DNA of 33,853 nt from an uncultured Pseudomonadota bacterium (GTDB lineage: Bacteria; Myxococcota_A; UBA796; SXON01), in NCBI GenBank assembly GCA_903844155.1, contig CAIMSU010000355.1:1-33853 (forward strand). The letters are read 5' to 3'. Below, one piece after another: positions 1-6,679 of the stretch (positions are counted from its first letter, which is position 1; every line of letters starts with the position of its first letter). Under the pieces are notes generated by a model. That model ran no database searches. It was not told where the DNA came from and was given only the letters and a program-made list of their open reading frames with translations. Position numbers and translations under genes: made by a program.

Positions 1-120
1 AGTCGCTCGATTCGCCCAAGCGAATCGAGTTAGGGCCCGGCCCGGGGGGTAGGCCGCCCACGGCGGCCGGAGGGGGGCAGGCGCTCGCGCATGCCCCCCT
101 CAGAAAACAGGGTAACGCTT
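1..120. repeat. Hairpin-rich intergenic repeat (left copy)
   Basis: This stretch holds three perfect inverted repeats: CTCGATTCG/CGAATCGAG at 6-14/21-29, GGCCGCC/GGCGGCC at 52-58/62-68, and GAGGGGGGCA/TGCCCCCCTC at 70-79/92-101. The last two, with the bases around them (about 46-120), match the reverse complement of the repeat at 33590-33660 near the other end of the window. It lies downstream of the minus-strand gene ending at 167. No T-run follows the stems in that direction, so a classical intrinsic terminator is not obvious. It looks like a dispersed palindromic repeat family. Confidence 0.7.
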
Positions 121-166
121 CGCGTTGGAACTGCCGAAACCGCCGGTAGTCGCCGAAAACTCGAAT

Positions 167-1117
167 CTACAACGCATCCGCGTTCGTCGCCTTCGCCTTC
201 AACTCGGCGATGCCGATCTGGGGGTTTGTACCCGGGTAGACGTCGAGGATCTTGATCGTCGGGTCACCGAAGCCGCCGCCCGTGTAGCCGTTGAAGGAAG
301 GCACCTCGGCCCACACCGTTCCGCCCTTGATGTCATCCGGGAGGTCCGTCGTCGCGGTCACCGTGCCGCAGGTGATCTCCACCTTCTTCGGCCGGGCGTA
401 GTCCTTGCCGGCCGAGATGAAGCCGATCTGCGAGAGGCCCGTGTTCGACAGCGTGATCGACGCGCCGTCGGGTGCGGTCGCGAAAAAGGTCTTCGGGTTG
501 GCGTCGAGCATCTGGGGCGCGTCGTGCCCGTCGAGCGCGGCGCTGGACTCGCCCACCTTCGGCGGCATGTCGAATTCCTTGAGGACCGCCTTGAATTCCG
601 AGACCGCGAGGTTCGGGAAGTCCTCGCCCGGGTAGACGTCGAGGACCGTCATCCGCAGCCGACCGCCGAACATCGTGTCGCCAACCTTGGCGTCCGGAAC
701 GTCGAGGATCTGCCACCCGGGCTTGTCTGCCAGGTCCAGCGTGGTCGACCCGACCTGCGTCTCCACGTCGTCGTCGTTCTTGGAGTACACGTCGATCCGA
801 ACCTGCTTGAGCCGCGGAAAATCGGCCCAGGACTTCTCACTCGACGCGTTCCCGGGGACGATGGCGATCTTGTCGAGGTCGCCCCGCGGCAGCTCGATCT
901 CCATCCACTCGCCCTTGTTCTCGCTCTCGCCCGGCACCATCCACATGGTGTCCATCTTGCCGTCGATGGCGGAGGTGGCCGTGTAGTAGTTCTTGCCCTT
1001 GTTGGAGTCCACCTTGAACGCCGACTGCCGCGCGCCTGCGTAGGCGTGTGAGGAGAGGAGCAAGCCGACGGCGGCGGCGATGGACGCGGCTGACCGGGAG
1101 AAACGGGAGGGGTTCAT
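167..1117 (-). CDS. Secreted discoidin-like (NADase-type glycan-binding) protein
   Basis: A protein of 316 aa with a signal peptide (MNPSRFSRSA, then a hydrophobic core ending near SHAYA). The mature part reads as two related beta-sandwich modules. The first, about residues 30-180, contains YYTATSAIDGKMDTMW, GEWMEIELPRG and KIAIVPGN. This is the pattern of discoidin (F5/8 type C)-like domains annotated as NADase-type glycan-binding domains. The second, about 185-315, repeats the theme (AALDGHDAPQMLDANPKTFF). Both modules carry an ILDVYPG/VLDVYPG segment near their ends. The ATG at 1117 is chosen because GGAG lies 5-8 nt upstream and the signal peptide begins there. Export and carbohydrate or surface binding are inferred from the fold. 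No catalytic motif is seen. Confidence 0.75.
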   Translation of the reverse strand: MNPSRFSRSAASIAAAVGLLLSSHAYAGARQSAFKVDSNKGKNYYTATSAIDGKMDTMWMVPGESENKGEWMEIELPRGDLDKIAIVPGNASSEKSWADFPRLKQVRIDVYSKNDDDVETQVGSTTLDLADKPGWQILDVPDAKVGDTMFGGRLRMTVLDVYPGEDFPNLAVSEFKAVLKEFDMPPKVGESSAALDGHDAPQMLDANPKTFFATAPDGASITLSNTGLSQIGFISAGKDYARPKKVEITCGTVTATTDLPDDIKGGTVWAEVPSFNGYTGGGFGDPTIKILDVYPGTNPQIGIAELKAKATNADAL

Positions 1118-1143
1118 GGGGTCTCCGATGCGACAAATGTGGG

Positions 1144-1162
1144 CCGCCACATAGCATGGCGG
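1144..1162. promoter_or_regulatory. Inverted repeat in the divergent promoter region
   Basis: CCGCCA/TGGCGG arms with a 7-nt spacer lie between the divergent genes starting at 1117 (minus) and 1220 (plus). The position would suit an operator or overlapping promoter element. There is no further support. Confidence 0.2.
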
Positions 1163-1219
1163 TCGCCGCTTGGAGCCCGCAGCCGGGCGGCTTTCTTCCG
1201 CACGGGTTAGTCCTTCCCC

Positions 1220-1579
1220 ATGTCGCACTCGTTGACCTTTGGTGAGACCCCGTCGTCCGATGACAAGCTCTGGGGCGTCGCCGCCCACCTCGTCTGCATG
1301 GTCTTCCCGGTAGTCGGCATCTTCGGAAGCCTCGCGATCTACCTGATCCATCGTGACAAGCCCTTCATCGCCTACCACGCAGCGCAGAGCCTGGGCCTGC
1401 AAGCCGGAATCTGGATCGCGGGCGTGATTGTGTCGGTGATCTCGGGCGTGACGTGCGGCCTCGGGGCAATCCTCTACCTGCCGCTGGCCATGGCCTACTT
1501 CATCCCGTTGTACGGCGCCTACATCGCCTACGAGGGCCAGTGGAAGGGCTACCCGCTCATCGAGAAGCTGGGGCGCTAG
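1220..1579 (+). CDS. DUF4870 (Tic20-like) membrane protein
   Basis: A 119-aa protein with the layout of the DUF4870 family. A short polar N-terminus is followed by a first membrane helix at about 18-43 (LWGVAAHLVCMVFPVVGIFG), the conserved loop with DKPFIAYHAAQSL (47-59), and two more helices at about 60-80 and 83-105. The C-terminus GQWKGYPLIEKLGR is also typical. The function of the family is not established. The start is the ATG at 1220, with no Shine-Dalgarno; TAGTCC sits 6 nt upstream, a near match to the leaderless-type element seen at other genes here. The gene converges on the lipoprotein gene ending at 1585, with only 5 nt between the stops. Confidence 0.85.
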   Translation: MSHSLTFGETPSSDDKLWGVAAHLVCMVFPVVGIFGSLAIYLIHRDKPFIAYHAAQSLGLQAGIWIAGVIVSVISGVTCGLGAILYLPLAMAYFIPLYGAYIAYEGQWKGYPLIEKLGR

Positions 1580-1584
1580 GGCGT

Positions 1585-2505
1585 TCAGCCGGCCGCTGGA
1601 ATGGCAAGGACGATCCCCGTGATGTCCGTGTCGCCGACGTCGAGCGGGTTGCACGGGCACGAGACCATCGGGTCGCCTTGCGTCGGGCCGTCGTGCTGCG
1701 GGTCCACGAACGCCTCGATGATGATCTGGCCGTAGCTCTTCGGGAACTTCTGGCTCCAGGTGCCGTCCTCGGTCTCAAGCTTCATGATGTGGGTCCGACC
1801 GCCCTGCCCCGTCGGATCGACCTTGAAGAAATCCACGACGACCGCGGGATTCGGGCTCGTGACCGTTCCTGAGACATGGACGAAGTCGCTTGCACCGGGG
1901 AACGGGTCTGGCCCCGTCGGCTGCCCCCCGCTGCCCTGCCCCGACGGTTGCGGACCCTGTCCGCCACCCGTGCCGCCCGACCCGCCGGAAGCGGTAGCGC
2001 CCCCGGGCTGGGCTGCGGGGGCCGTGCCGCCGTCGTCTGGCATGCCGCGGTTCTTCGGGTCGAGGGCGAGGACGAAGGCGTCCGGGTCTTTTCCCGAGAG
2101 GTGCAGGTCCTTCCTGGCGAACGGGTCACCCTCGGAAGGCCCGTCGACGTCGGGATCTTGAAAGGCCTGGAGGTGAATGAGCTTCACGTCCACGGGGGCG
2201 TAGAACTCAAAGGGTCCAGGCCCATTGTCCAGGTGCAAGGCGCCGACCCGGCTCTGACCGTTGTCGCCCTTCGGGTCGTCGATGCTCACGTCGATCTGGA
2301 CGGGCACCGTCATGGTCGAGGTGATCGTGCCGACGATGTGGATGCGCGGGTCCTTCAGCCCCGGCCAGACGCCATCGCCCGTGCCGCCCTTGTTGGGGTC
2401 GGACTGGTCGTCGTTGTGCCCCGCCGTGAACGAAGGGTCCAACGGGATGAATTCGCCGGTGGTCTTCTCGAGACAGCCGCCGAGGATGAGGAGGGCGCCG
2501 AGCAC
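1585..2505 (-). CDS. Lipoprotein with two related beta domains
   Basis: A 306-aa predicted lipoprotein. The start is taken as the GTG at 2505, whose first base is the last base of the stop codon of the upstream OmpA gene (TAGTG), implying translational coupling. This gives a very short signal, MLGALLILGG, before lipobox Cys11. Two related modules follow, at about 52-150 and 207-304, joined by a Gly/Gln/Pro-rich linker (about 160-204). Each module starts with a VxGT(I/V)TS strand and ends with a near-identical loop: DPDVDGPSEGDP at 117-128 and DPQHDGPTQGDP at 268-279, followed by hydrophobic FVLALDP/IVLAIP. The Asp-rich loop may bind a metal, but that is inference. An in-frame GTG further upstream inside the OmpA gene is a less likely start. 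The family is not recognised. Confidence 0.75.
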   Translation of the reverse strand: MLGALLILGGCLEKTTGEFIPLDPSFTAGHNDDQSDPNKGGTGDGVWPGLKDPRIHIVGTITSTMTVPVQIDVSIDDPKGDNGQSRVGALHLDNGPGPFEFYAPVDVKLIHLQAFQDPDVDGPSEGDPFARKDLHLSGKDPDAFVLALDPKNRGMPDDGGTAPAAQPGGATASGGSGGTGGGQGPQPSGQGSGGQPTGPDPFPGASDFVHVSGTVTSPNPAVVVDFFKVDPTGQGGRTHIMKLETEDGTWSQKFPKSYGQIIIEAFVDPQHDGPTQGDPMVSCPCNPLDVGDTDITGIVLAIPAAG

Positions 2506-3527
2506 TACTTCACCGGACGCCAGGCCACGCCCGGAACACCGGACCCGGCTGGCGGTGGGTTGGCGCCGACCATGTAGAGCGCGCGGCGGTTGAGCTGGTT
2601 GTCCTCGCCGTCGCCGGTCTGGACGGCGAGCAGCGACTCGCCAAAGCCGTAGGTGTAGATCGGCTGGTTGTAGCCGTTTGTCCGCAGCCAACGCGCGATC
2701 GCGTCCGCGCGCCGGCCCGAGAGATCGCTGTTGTGGCCGGCATCGCCGACGGTGTCCGTGCAGCCGGCGATGTAGAGCTTCACCGGGACGACGGAGCCGT
2801 ACTTGTCGAGGACGTCCTTGAGTTGTTCGAGCGTGGCCTGCAGCTTGTAGGCTTGATCGGCGGTGATGTCGGCGCTGTCGCTCGCGAAGAGGACGTCGTC
2901 GTGCGGGATGTTCAAAAACCACGGCGAGTAGGTGAAGCCGGCGTAGGCATTGTCGTTTTTCAGGGTGACGTCGAGGAGCACGATCTCCCCGGGGTCGCCG
3001 CTGAACGGCACGGAGACCTTGCCGGGGCCACCCGAGAGCGGGATCGTGGTCCGTTCCAGCTCCGCTTTGTGGGCGCCGTAGGTGATGATGTCCGCGCTGG
3101 TGATCGCCGCGGAGGTGTTGACGGTGACGGTCTTTGCGTCCAGGTCCGCGCTTGCGTGCGAGAGGTCGATGGACAAAGCGCCCTTGTACGCGTAGTCGAC
3201 GGGCACCGTCGTCTCGGTGACGGAGCCGTCCGCGTACGTGGCGCGAAGGAAGACGTCTGCATGCGTGACCTTCGTGTCGCGCGGCCATTCCACACGGATC
3301 TGCTTGCCTTCCGCGAGGTTCGATTTGGTCACCTCGATCGTCTTCCCACCCTCGCTGATCGAGATGAACAGCGTCTGGACGGCGCGGCCGGGCGTGATGA
3401 GGATGGCGGGGTTCTCGTTCGGCCCGGGCGCCGGGGTGTAGCCGTACGCGAGATCGTCGGCGTGCGCAGGGGCGATTCCCAGGCCGGCGAGGCACAGGGC
3501 GAGGAGGCAGGCGGAGACGGGGCGCAT
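2505..3527 (-). CDS. OmpA-family outer-membrane/peptidoglycan-binding protein
   Basis: A 340-aa protein. The signal peptide MRPVSACLLALCLAGLGIAP is cleaved near AHA-DD (residue 23). The middle (about 30-195) is a beta-rich region of unrecognised family. The C-terminal third is an OmpA-C domain: an initial beta segment DDVLFASDSADIT, helix DQAYKLQATLEQLKDVLDKY, strand VKLYIAGCTDTVGDAGHN, the signature LSGRRADAIARWLRTNG, and YGFGESLL followed by NQLNRRALYMV. This domain binds diaminopimelate of peptidoglycan in family members. A Pro-rich tail follows. The ATG at 3527 has no Shine-Dalgarno but has TACAAT exactly 6 nt upstream. The stop overlaps the GTG of the downstream lipoprotein by one base, so the two products are probably made together at the envelope. 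Confidence 0.9.
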   Translation of the reverse strand: MRPVSACLLALCLAGLGIAPAHADDLAYGYTPAPGPNENPAILITPGRAVQTLFISISEGGKTIEVTKSNLAEGKQIRVEWPRDTKVTHADVFLRATYADGSVTETTVPVDYAYKGALSIDLSHASADLDAKTVTVNTSAAITSADIITYGAHKAELERTTIPLSGGPGKVSVPFSGDPGEIVLLDVTLKNDNAYAGFTYSPWFLNIPHDDVLFASDSADITADQAYKLQATLEQLKDVLDKYGSVVPVKLYIAGCTDTVGDAGHNSDLSGRRADAIARWLRTNGYNQPIYTYGFGESLLAVQTGDGEDNQLNRRALYMVGANPPPAGSGVPGVAWRPVK

Positions 3528-3533
3528 CGGAGG

Positions 3534-3539
3534 ATTGTA
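3534..3539 (-). promoter_or_regulatory. Candidate leaderless -10 element of the OmpA gene
   Basis: TACAAT (minus strand) is followed by 6 nt (CCTCCG) and then the ATG at 3527. This spacing would place transcription start at the A of the start codon. No convincing -35 box is seen at 16-18 nt. Confidence 0.45.
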
Positions 3540-3604
3540 GCCTGACCGAGGGCAAGGTCCCACCGTGGCGGCCGCGGAGGAAGGCGAGGAGGGGGAGAAG
3601 AACT

Positions 3605-3706
3605 TACCGCCAAGGAAGAACATCAAGGCGCCAAGGTCGCCAAGGAAGCAAAGCAGAAGCTGCATTTCTTGGCGATCTTGGCGGCCTTGGCGATCTTGGC
3701 GGTTTA
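3605..3706. repeat. CCAAGG/CTTGGCG inverted-repeat element
   Basis: The left arm (about 3605-3645) is built from CCGCCAAGG, GCGCCAAGG and TCGCCAAGG blocks. The right arm (about 3665-3706) is built from CTTGGCGATCTTGGCGG blocks, themselves repeated twice. The arms are imperfect reverse complements, so the region can form a long stem of alternating units. It sits in the 364-bp gap between divergent genes starting at 3527 and 3892. No gene is evident in the gap; translations across it are low-complexity. Confidence 0.7.
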
Positions 3707-3891
3707 ATTTCTTCGGCGTTCCCCGCACCAACCGCGACCGATCGTGCGGGGGTCGCCAGCCCCGATGCAACAATCCTCCTCCCCCAATTCGTGTCTTCGC
3801 GTGGAGAAATGCACGCCGAGAATCGTAACGGGTCGGAGGCGACGGCCGGCCTCGGCGAAGCGGATAGTAGACCCTTCAGCCCGGGATCCCC

Positions 3892-4536
3892 ATGCTCCTC
3901 CTCCTCCTCAGCGCTTGCTCCGGCAAGCCAGCCGCGGGCGACAGCGCCGCAAACACCCACGACACCGCCACGAATTCCGACACCGACACCGATTCCGACA
4001 CGGACAGCGACACCGACGCGGACTCCGACACGGACACGGACGCGGACTCCGGGGCCGCCCTCGCGGACATCCGCGACACGATGACCACGACGTCCGAAGG
4101 CTGCGACACGCTCGGCGGGGACGCGGTGGATGGCGCCCGCGAGTACTTCTGGGGAGAATACCATCTCCAAAGCGGAACATCCTGGACCGGTGAGGAGTCG
4201 ATCTACTACTACGCCAACGCGACGTGGAAGAGCCACGGCGGAGCCGATTGCGTGGTGTTCTGGACGATGACGGGCACGGACACCCCCTCCGACCTCTCAA
4301 ATTGCGCGACGTGCGAGCTTGGGCTTTCGGTCTCCGCGACCGTCGACACGACGACCACGACCTGCCCCTCCAGCCTGTACAGCGGCTCGGACACCTGGGC
4401 CTCCGACTACGCCCTGGATCTTGCCACAGATGGTACTTCAACCTGGTATTTCACGGGCAGCGGCCACACGATGGGGACCGGCTACTGGGTGACGGGCGGG
4501 GCCAATTTCCTCTCAGCCTCCTGCGCGTGGTTCTGA
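3892..4536 (+). CDS. Lipoprotein with TDSD linker, unknown domain
   Basis: A 214-aa predicted lipoprotein with an extremely short signal, MLLLLLSA, before lipobox Cys9. Residues 10-55 form a disordered linker of alternating Thr/Asp/Ser. Similar linkers occur in three other lipoproteins in this window. The globular part (about 58-214) contains paired Cys (Cys-Ala-Thr-Cys), a Trp/Tyr-rich strand region (EYFWGEYHL, SIYYYANATW) and ends in CAWF. It probably forms a disulphide-stabilised beta-sandwich outside the inner membrane. The family is not recognised. A possible -10 (GATAGT) is at 3863-3868; the Shine-Dalgarno is weak. The TGA stop directly abuts the TTG start assigned to the next gene. Confidence 0.7.
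   Translation: MLLLLLSACSGKPAAGDSAANTHDTATNSDTDTDSDTDSDTDADSDTDTDADSGAALADIRDTMTTTSEGCDTLGGDAVDGAREYFWGEYHLQSGTSWTGEESIYYYANATWKSHGGADCVVFWTMTGTDTPSDLSNCATCELGLSVSATVDTTTTTCPSSLYSGSDTWASDYALDLATDGTSTWYFTGSGHTMGTGYWVTGGANFLSASCAWF
3958..4055 (+). repeat. Low-complexity GACACSGA(C/T)WCC-type coding repeat
   Basis: Degenerate tandem GAC/ACC/TCC codons encode the Thr-Asp-Ser linker of the lipoprotein that starts at 3892. Units are 6 nt or multiples, so expansion or contraction stays in frame. Confidence 0.6.
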
Positions 4537-5514
4537 TTGGGCGTCCGCGAGAAGCTCGCTGCGCGGCTGATGGCCGGCGTTGTTCCCTCGAAATCGTCCG
4601 GCTTGCTGCCCGTCGCACCGTCGGCCGCGGTCGCAGTCCGGCCCGAACCGCCGAAGGGCGCGTCCAACTACGTCATCCTCATCCTCGACTCCTGCCGGTT
4701 TGACAGTTGGATCCGGGCAAAGCCGAAGGTGATGTCGCGGCTGGGCGAGGTAGAGAAGCGCTACTCCTACGCAACATGGACGGCCCCGAGCCACTACAAC
4801 CTGCTCATCGGCCTGCTCCCCCACACGAGCCCGCCGCACGTGTACGCGAGCGAGTACTACAAGGACGACTTCCTCAAGTTCAAGGAGCGCTTTCGTCTCC
4901 CAGACATGACGTTTGGCGCGATGGTTCCGAGCCTCTGGCTCCCGCGCTACCTGCAGGGCATCGGGTACCGGACGAACATGTACGTGAGCATGCCCGTGCT
5001 CAACCCGGAAACGCCGATCAACGCGGGCTTTGACACCTTCGAGCTGCTCGACCGCCACAACGACGTGAGCCAGGCGTTCGAGAAGATGCGGTTCTACGCG
5101 GATCGTCCGTCCTTCTTCGTCATCAACACCGGCGAGACCCACTACCCCTACGCCACCCCGGACGAGCCGGAGAACCACTGGCCGCGGATCTCCGGCGTCA
5201 ACGGCGTGTTCAAGCACCTCGACGACCACGTGCTCGCCTCCACGGACGCCGCCCTTCGCGCCGGCGCGGTCGTCCGCTCAGAGCCGTTCTTTGACGAGGC
5301 GAAGATGGACCTGCTGCACCGTCGGCAGGTCCGCGCCGTGGAGTGGGTGGACCGGCAGGTCGAGATGCTGTTCGACCTGTGCCCGGACAACACCTACATC
5401 ACCATTACGGCCGATCACGGCGAGCTTTTCGGTGAGTCCGGCTACTTCGGGCATGGACCGATCAACCACGAGAAGTGCGTGGAGGTGCCGTTCGTGGAGG
5501 GGCGGTTGAGGTAA
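4537..5514 (+). CDS. Sulfatase-like (alkaline phosphatase superfamily) protein
   Basis: A 325-aa protein if started at the TTG at 4537, which directly follows the upstream stop; an ATG at 4570 (residue 12) is an alternative. There is no signal peptide. Sulfatase/alkaline-phosphatase features are the metal-site strand YVILILDSCRFDSW (Asp51, Asp56), the nucleophile segment WTAPSHYNLLIGLLP (81-95), NTGETHYPY (197-205), and ITADHGELFGESGYFGHG (290-307, Asp293, His294, His306). The canonical sulfatase position is Cys or Ser in C/S-x-P-x-R; here it is Thr82 with His86 instead of Arg. The protein is therefore more likely a phosphatase, phosphotransferase or other hydrolase than a formylglycine-dependent sulfatase. 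The substrate is unknown. It converges on an SRPBCC gene with a 17-nt gap. Confidence 0.75.
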   Translation: MGVREKLAARLMAGVVPSKSSGLLPVAPSAAVAVRPEPPKGASNYVILILDSCRFDSWIRAKPKVMSRLGEVEKRYSYATWTAPSHYNLLIGLLPHTSPPHVYASEYYKDDFLKFKERFRLPDMTFGAMVPSLWLPRYLQGIGYRTNMYVSMPVLNPETPINAGFDTFELLDRHNDVSQAFEKMRFYADRPSFFVINTGETHYPYATPDEPENHWPRISGVNGVFKHLDDHVLASTDAALRAGAVVRSEPFFDEAKMDLLHRRQVRAVEWVDRQVEMLFDLCPDNTYITITADHGELFGESGYFGHGPINHEKCVEVPFVEGRLR

Positions 5515-5531
5515 CGGGCAAGGCGGCGCCG

Positions 5532-5975
5532 CTACGTGCCCAGAACGCCCTTTTTCACGTTCTCCGTCATCGCCCGGAAGCCCTGCTCCAGCCGCTCGCG
5601 CATCCCGAGCTGCTCGGCGAGCGCGCCCAACGCCCCGCCCGTGTCGATGTCCGCGTGCAACGTCACCAACGTGTTCGTCGACGGCTTCTGCGTGCGCAAG
5701 CTCCAGTGCAGCTTGCCCGTGGTGCGCTTGCCGCCGAGCGTGACGTGGACGCGGCGACCGCCATGGTCCTCGTCCACATGGTCAAACTGGTACGTCATCG
5801 GCCGGGTGCGGAATTGCGTAGGAACAAGCACCTCCCAGCTCCCCTGCCCCGTCGGCTTGAGGCCGCCCCAGGCGCCGGTCAGGATCGCCTCGTGGTGGCT
5901 CGGGTCCGCGAGCCACGCCAGCACGTCGTCGCGCCGCACGCCTTCAATCAGCACATCGGTGGTGTAGACAGACAC
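5532..5975 (-). CDS. SRPBCC-family protein (polyketide cyclase/START-like)
   Basis: A 147-aa protein with the SRPBCC order. An N-terminal strand (SVYTTDVLIEG) is followed by helix RDDVLAWLADPSHH, a beta-meander (SWEVLVPTQFRTRPMTYQFDHVD, RRVHVTLGG, KLHWSLRTQ, NTLVTLHADID) and a long C-terminal helix (LAEQLGMRERLEQGFRAMTE). Such proteins hold hydrophobic ligands or act as cyclase-like enzymes. No specific ligand can be deduced. It starts 17 nt after the stop of another SRPBCC gene on the same strand, so the two are probably cotranscribed. Confidence 0.75.
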   Translation of the reverse strand: MSVYTTDVLIEGVRRDDVLAWLADPSHHEAILTGAWGGLKPTGQGSWEVLVPTQFRTRPMTYQFDHVDEDHGGRRVHVTLGGKRTTGKLHWSLRTQKPSTNTLVTLHADIDTGGALGALAEQLGMRERLEQGFRAMTENVKKGVLGT

Positions 5976-5992
5976 GCGGCAACCCTAACGCC

Positions 5993-6397
5993 TCAGCCCC
6001 CCTCGAGCACGTCCCGCAGGCCGGTCAGCCACGTGCGCCAGGCAGCGTCGAGGGGTGCTGAGATGGCGTCGTCGTCGAGCGCACCCCCGCCGTGAAGCAC
6101 GTGGATCGCCGATTCCTTGCCGTCACGGGCGACGGAGAAGGTCAGCGTGGTGCCGGCCCAGGGAGCCGCGGAGTGCTTGTCGAAGAGGATCTCGGCCTTC
6201 GCGGTCGGTCGCCAGGCGTTGATCATGCCGCTGAGCTCGTCGCCCGAGGCGAGGGTGCACAGGAACCGGCCGCCTTCTCGCCCGTCGATCCGTCCAGCGC
6301 TGCCAAGCCATTTGACGATGCCCTCGGTCGTCAGGAGCGCGTTCCAGACCATGCGGGTGGGGGCGGCGATCGTGATCGGGCGACGGATGGTGCTCAA
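5993..6397 (-). CDS. AHSA1-like SRPBCC protein
   Basis: A 134-aa protein in the Aha1 C-terminal-like (AHSA1) branch of the SRPBCC fold. It opens with ITIAAPTRMVWNALLTTEGIVKWLG, the standard strand plus helix with a Trp, followed by GGRFLCTLASGDELSGMI and TTLTFSV strands, and ends in a helix with WRTWLTGLRDVLEGG. The TTG at 6397 is chosen because GGAG lies 5-8 nt upstream and the domain begins immediately after it. In-frame translation upstream is low-complexity. It forms a tandem pair with the next SRPBCC gene. Confidence 0.75.
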   Translation of the reverse strand: MSTIRRPITIAAPTRMVWNALLTTEGIVKWLGSAGRIDGREGGRFLCTLASGDELSGMINAWRPTAKAEILFDKHSAAPWAGTTLTFSVARDGKESAIHVLHGGGALDDDAISAPLDAAWRTWLTGLRDVLEGG

Positions 6398-6460
6398 GAG
6401 GCTCCGGGCGCTGCAGGGCGGACGTGCTGACGGCCGCGCCGTATAGCATACGTTGGCCGG

Positions 6461-6502
6461 GCCGGCCGCCGAGCCGGGCGCTCGGCGAACCTCGCGGCCG
6501 GC
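6461..6502. repeat. Nested inverted repeat in the 6398-6679 gap
   Basis: An outer near-perfect stem (GCCGGCCGC-C-GAG with CTCGCGGCCGGC) encloses an inner perfect stem (GCCGAGC at 6468-6474 and GCTCGGC at 6480-6486). The gap lies between the stop of the epimerase gene (6680) and the start of the SRPBCC gene (6397), both minus strand, so the stem could act in transcript termination or processing. A symmetric CGTATAGCATACG at 6439-6451 may contain a -10 for the SRPBCC pair. Nothing else is seen in the gap. Confidence 0.4.
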
Positions 6503-6679
6503 TCGGCGCTGATCTTTCGGCGTTCCAAGGCCACGAACCCCGCCAGCCGCCCAGTAGGGCAGCCGGCACCGAACGTGCATGGAACGCCGCGCGGGGGGCC
6601 AATCCGACCAGCCATCGCCGCAATTTCAGGTGGATGCGAACGCTATGTTTGCCGAGCGCCCGGACTGGCCCCCCGGCGT

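Noticed and set aside
3958-4055. CRISPR-like or other repeat array in the TDSD-encoding tracts
   Set aside because: There are no spacers. The units are degenerate codons of an in-frame protein linker.
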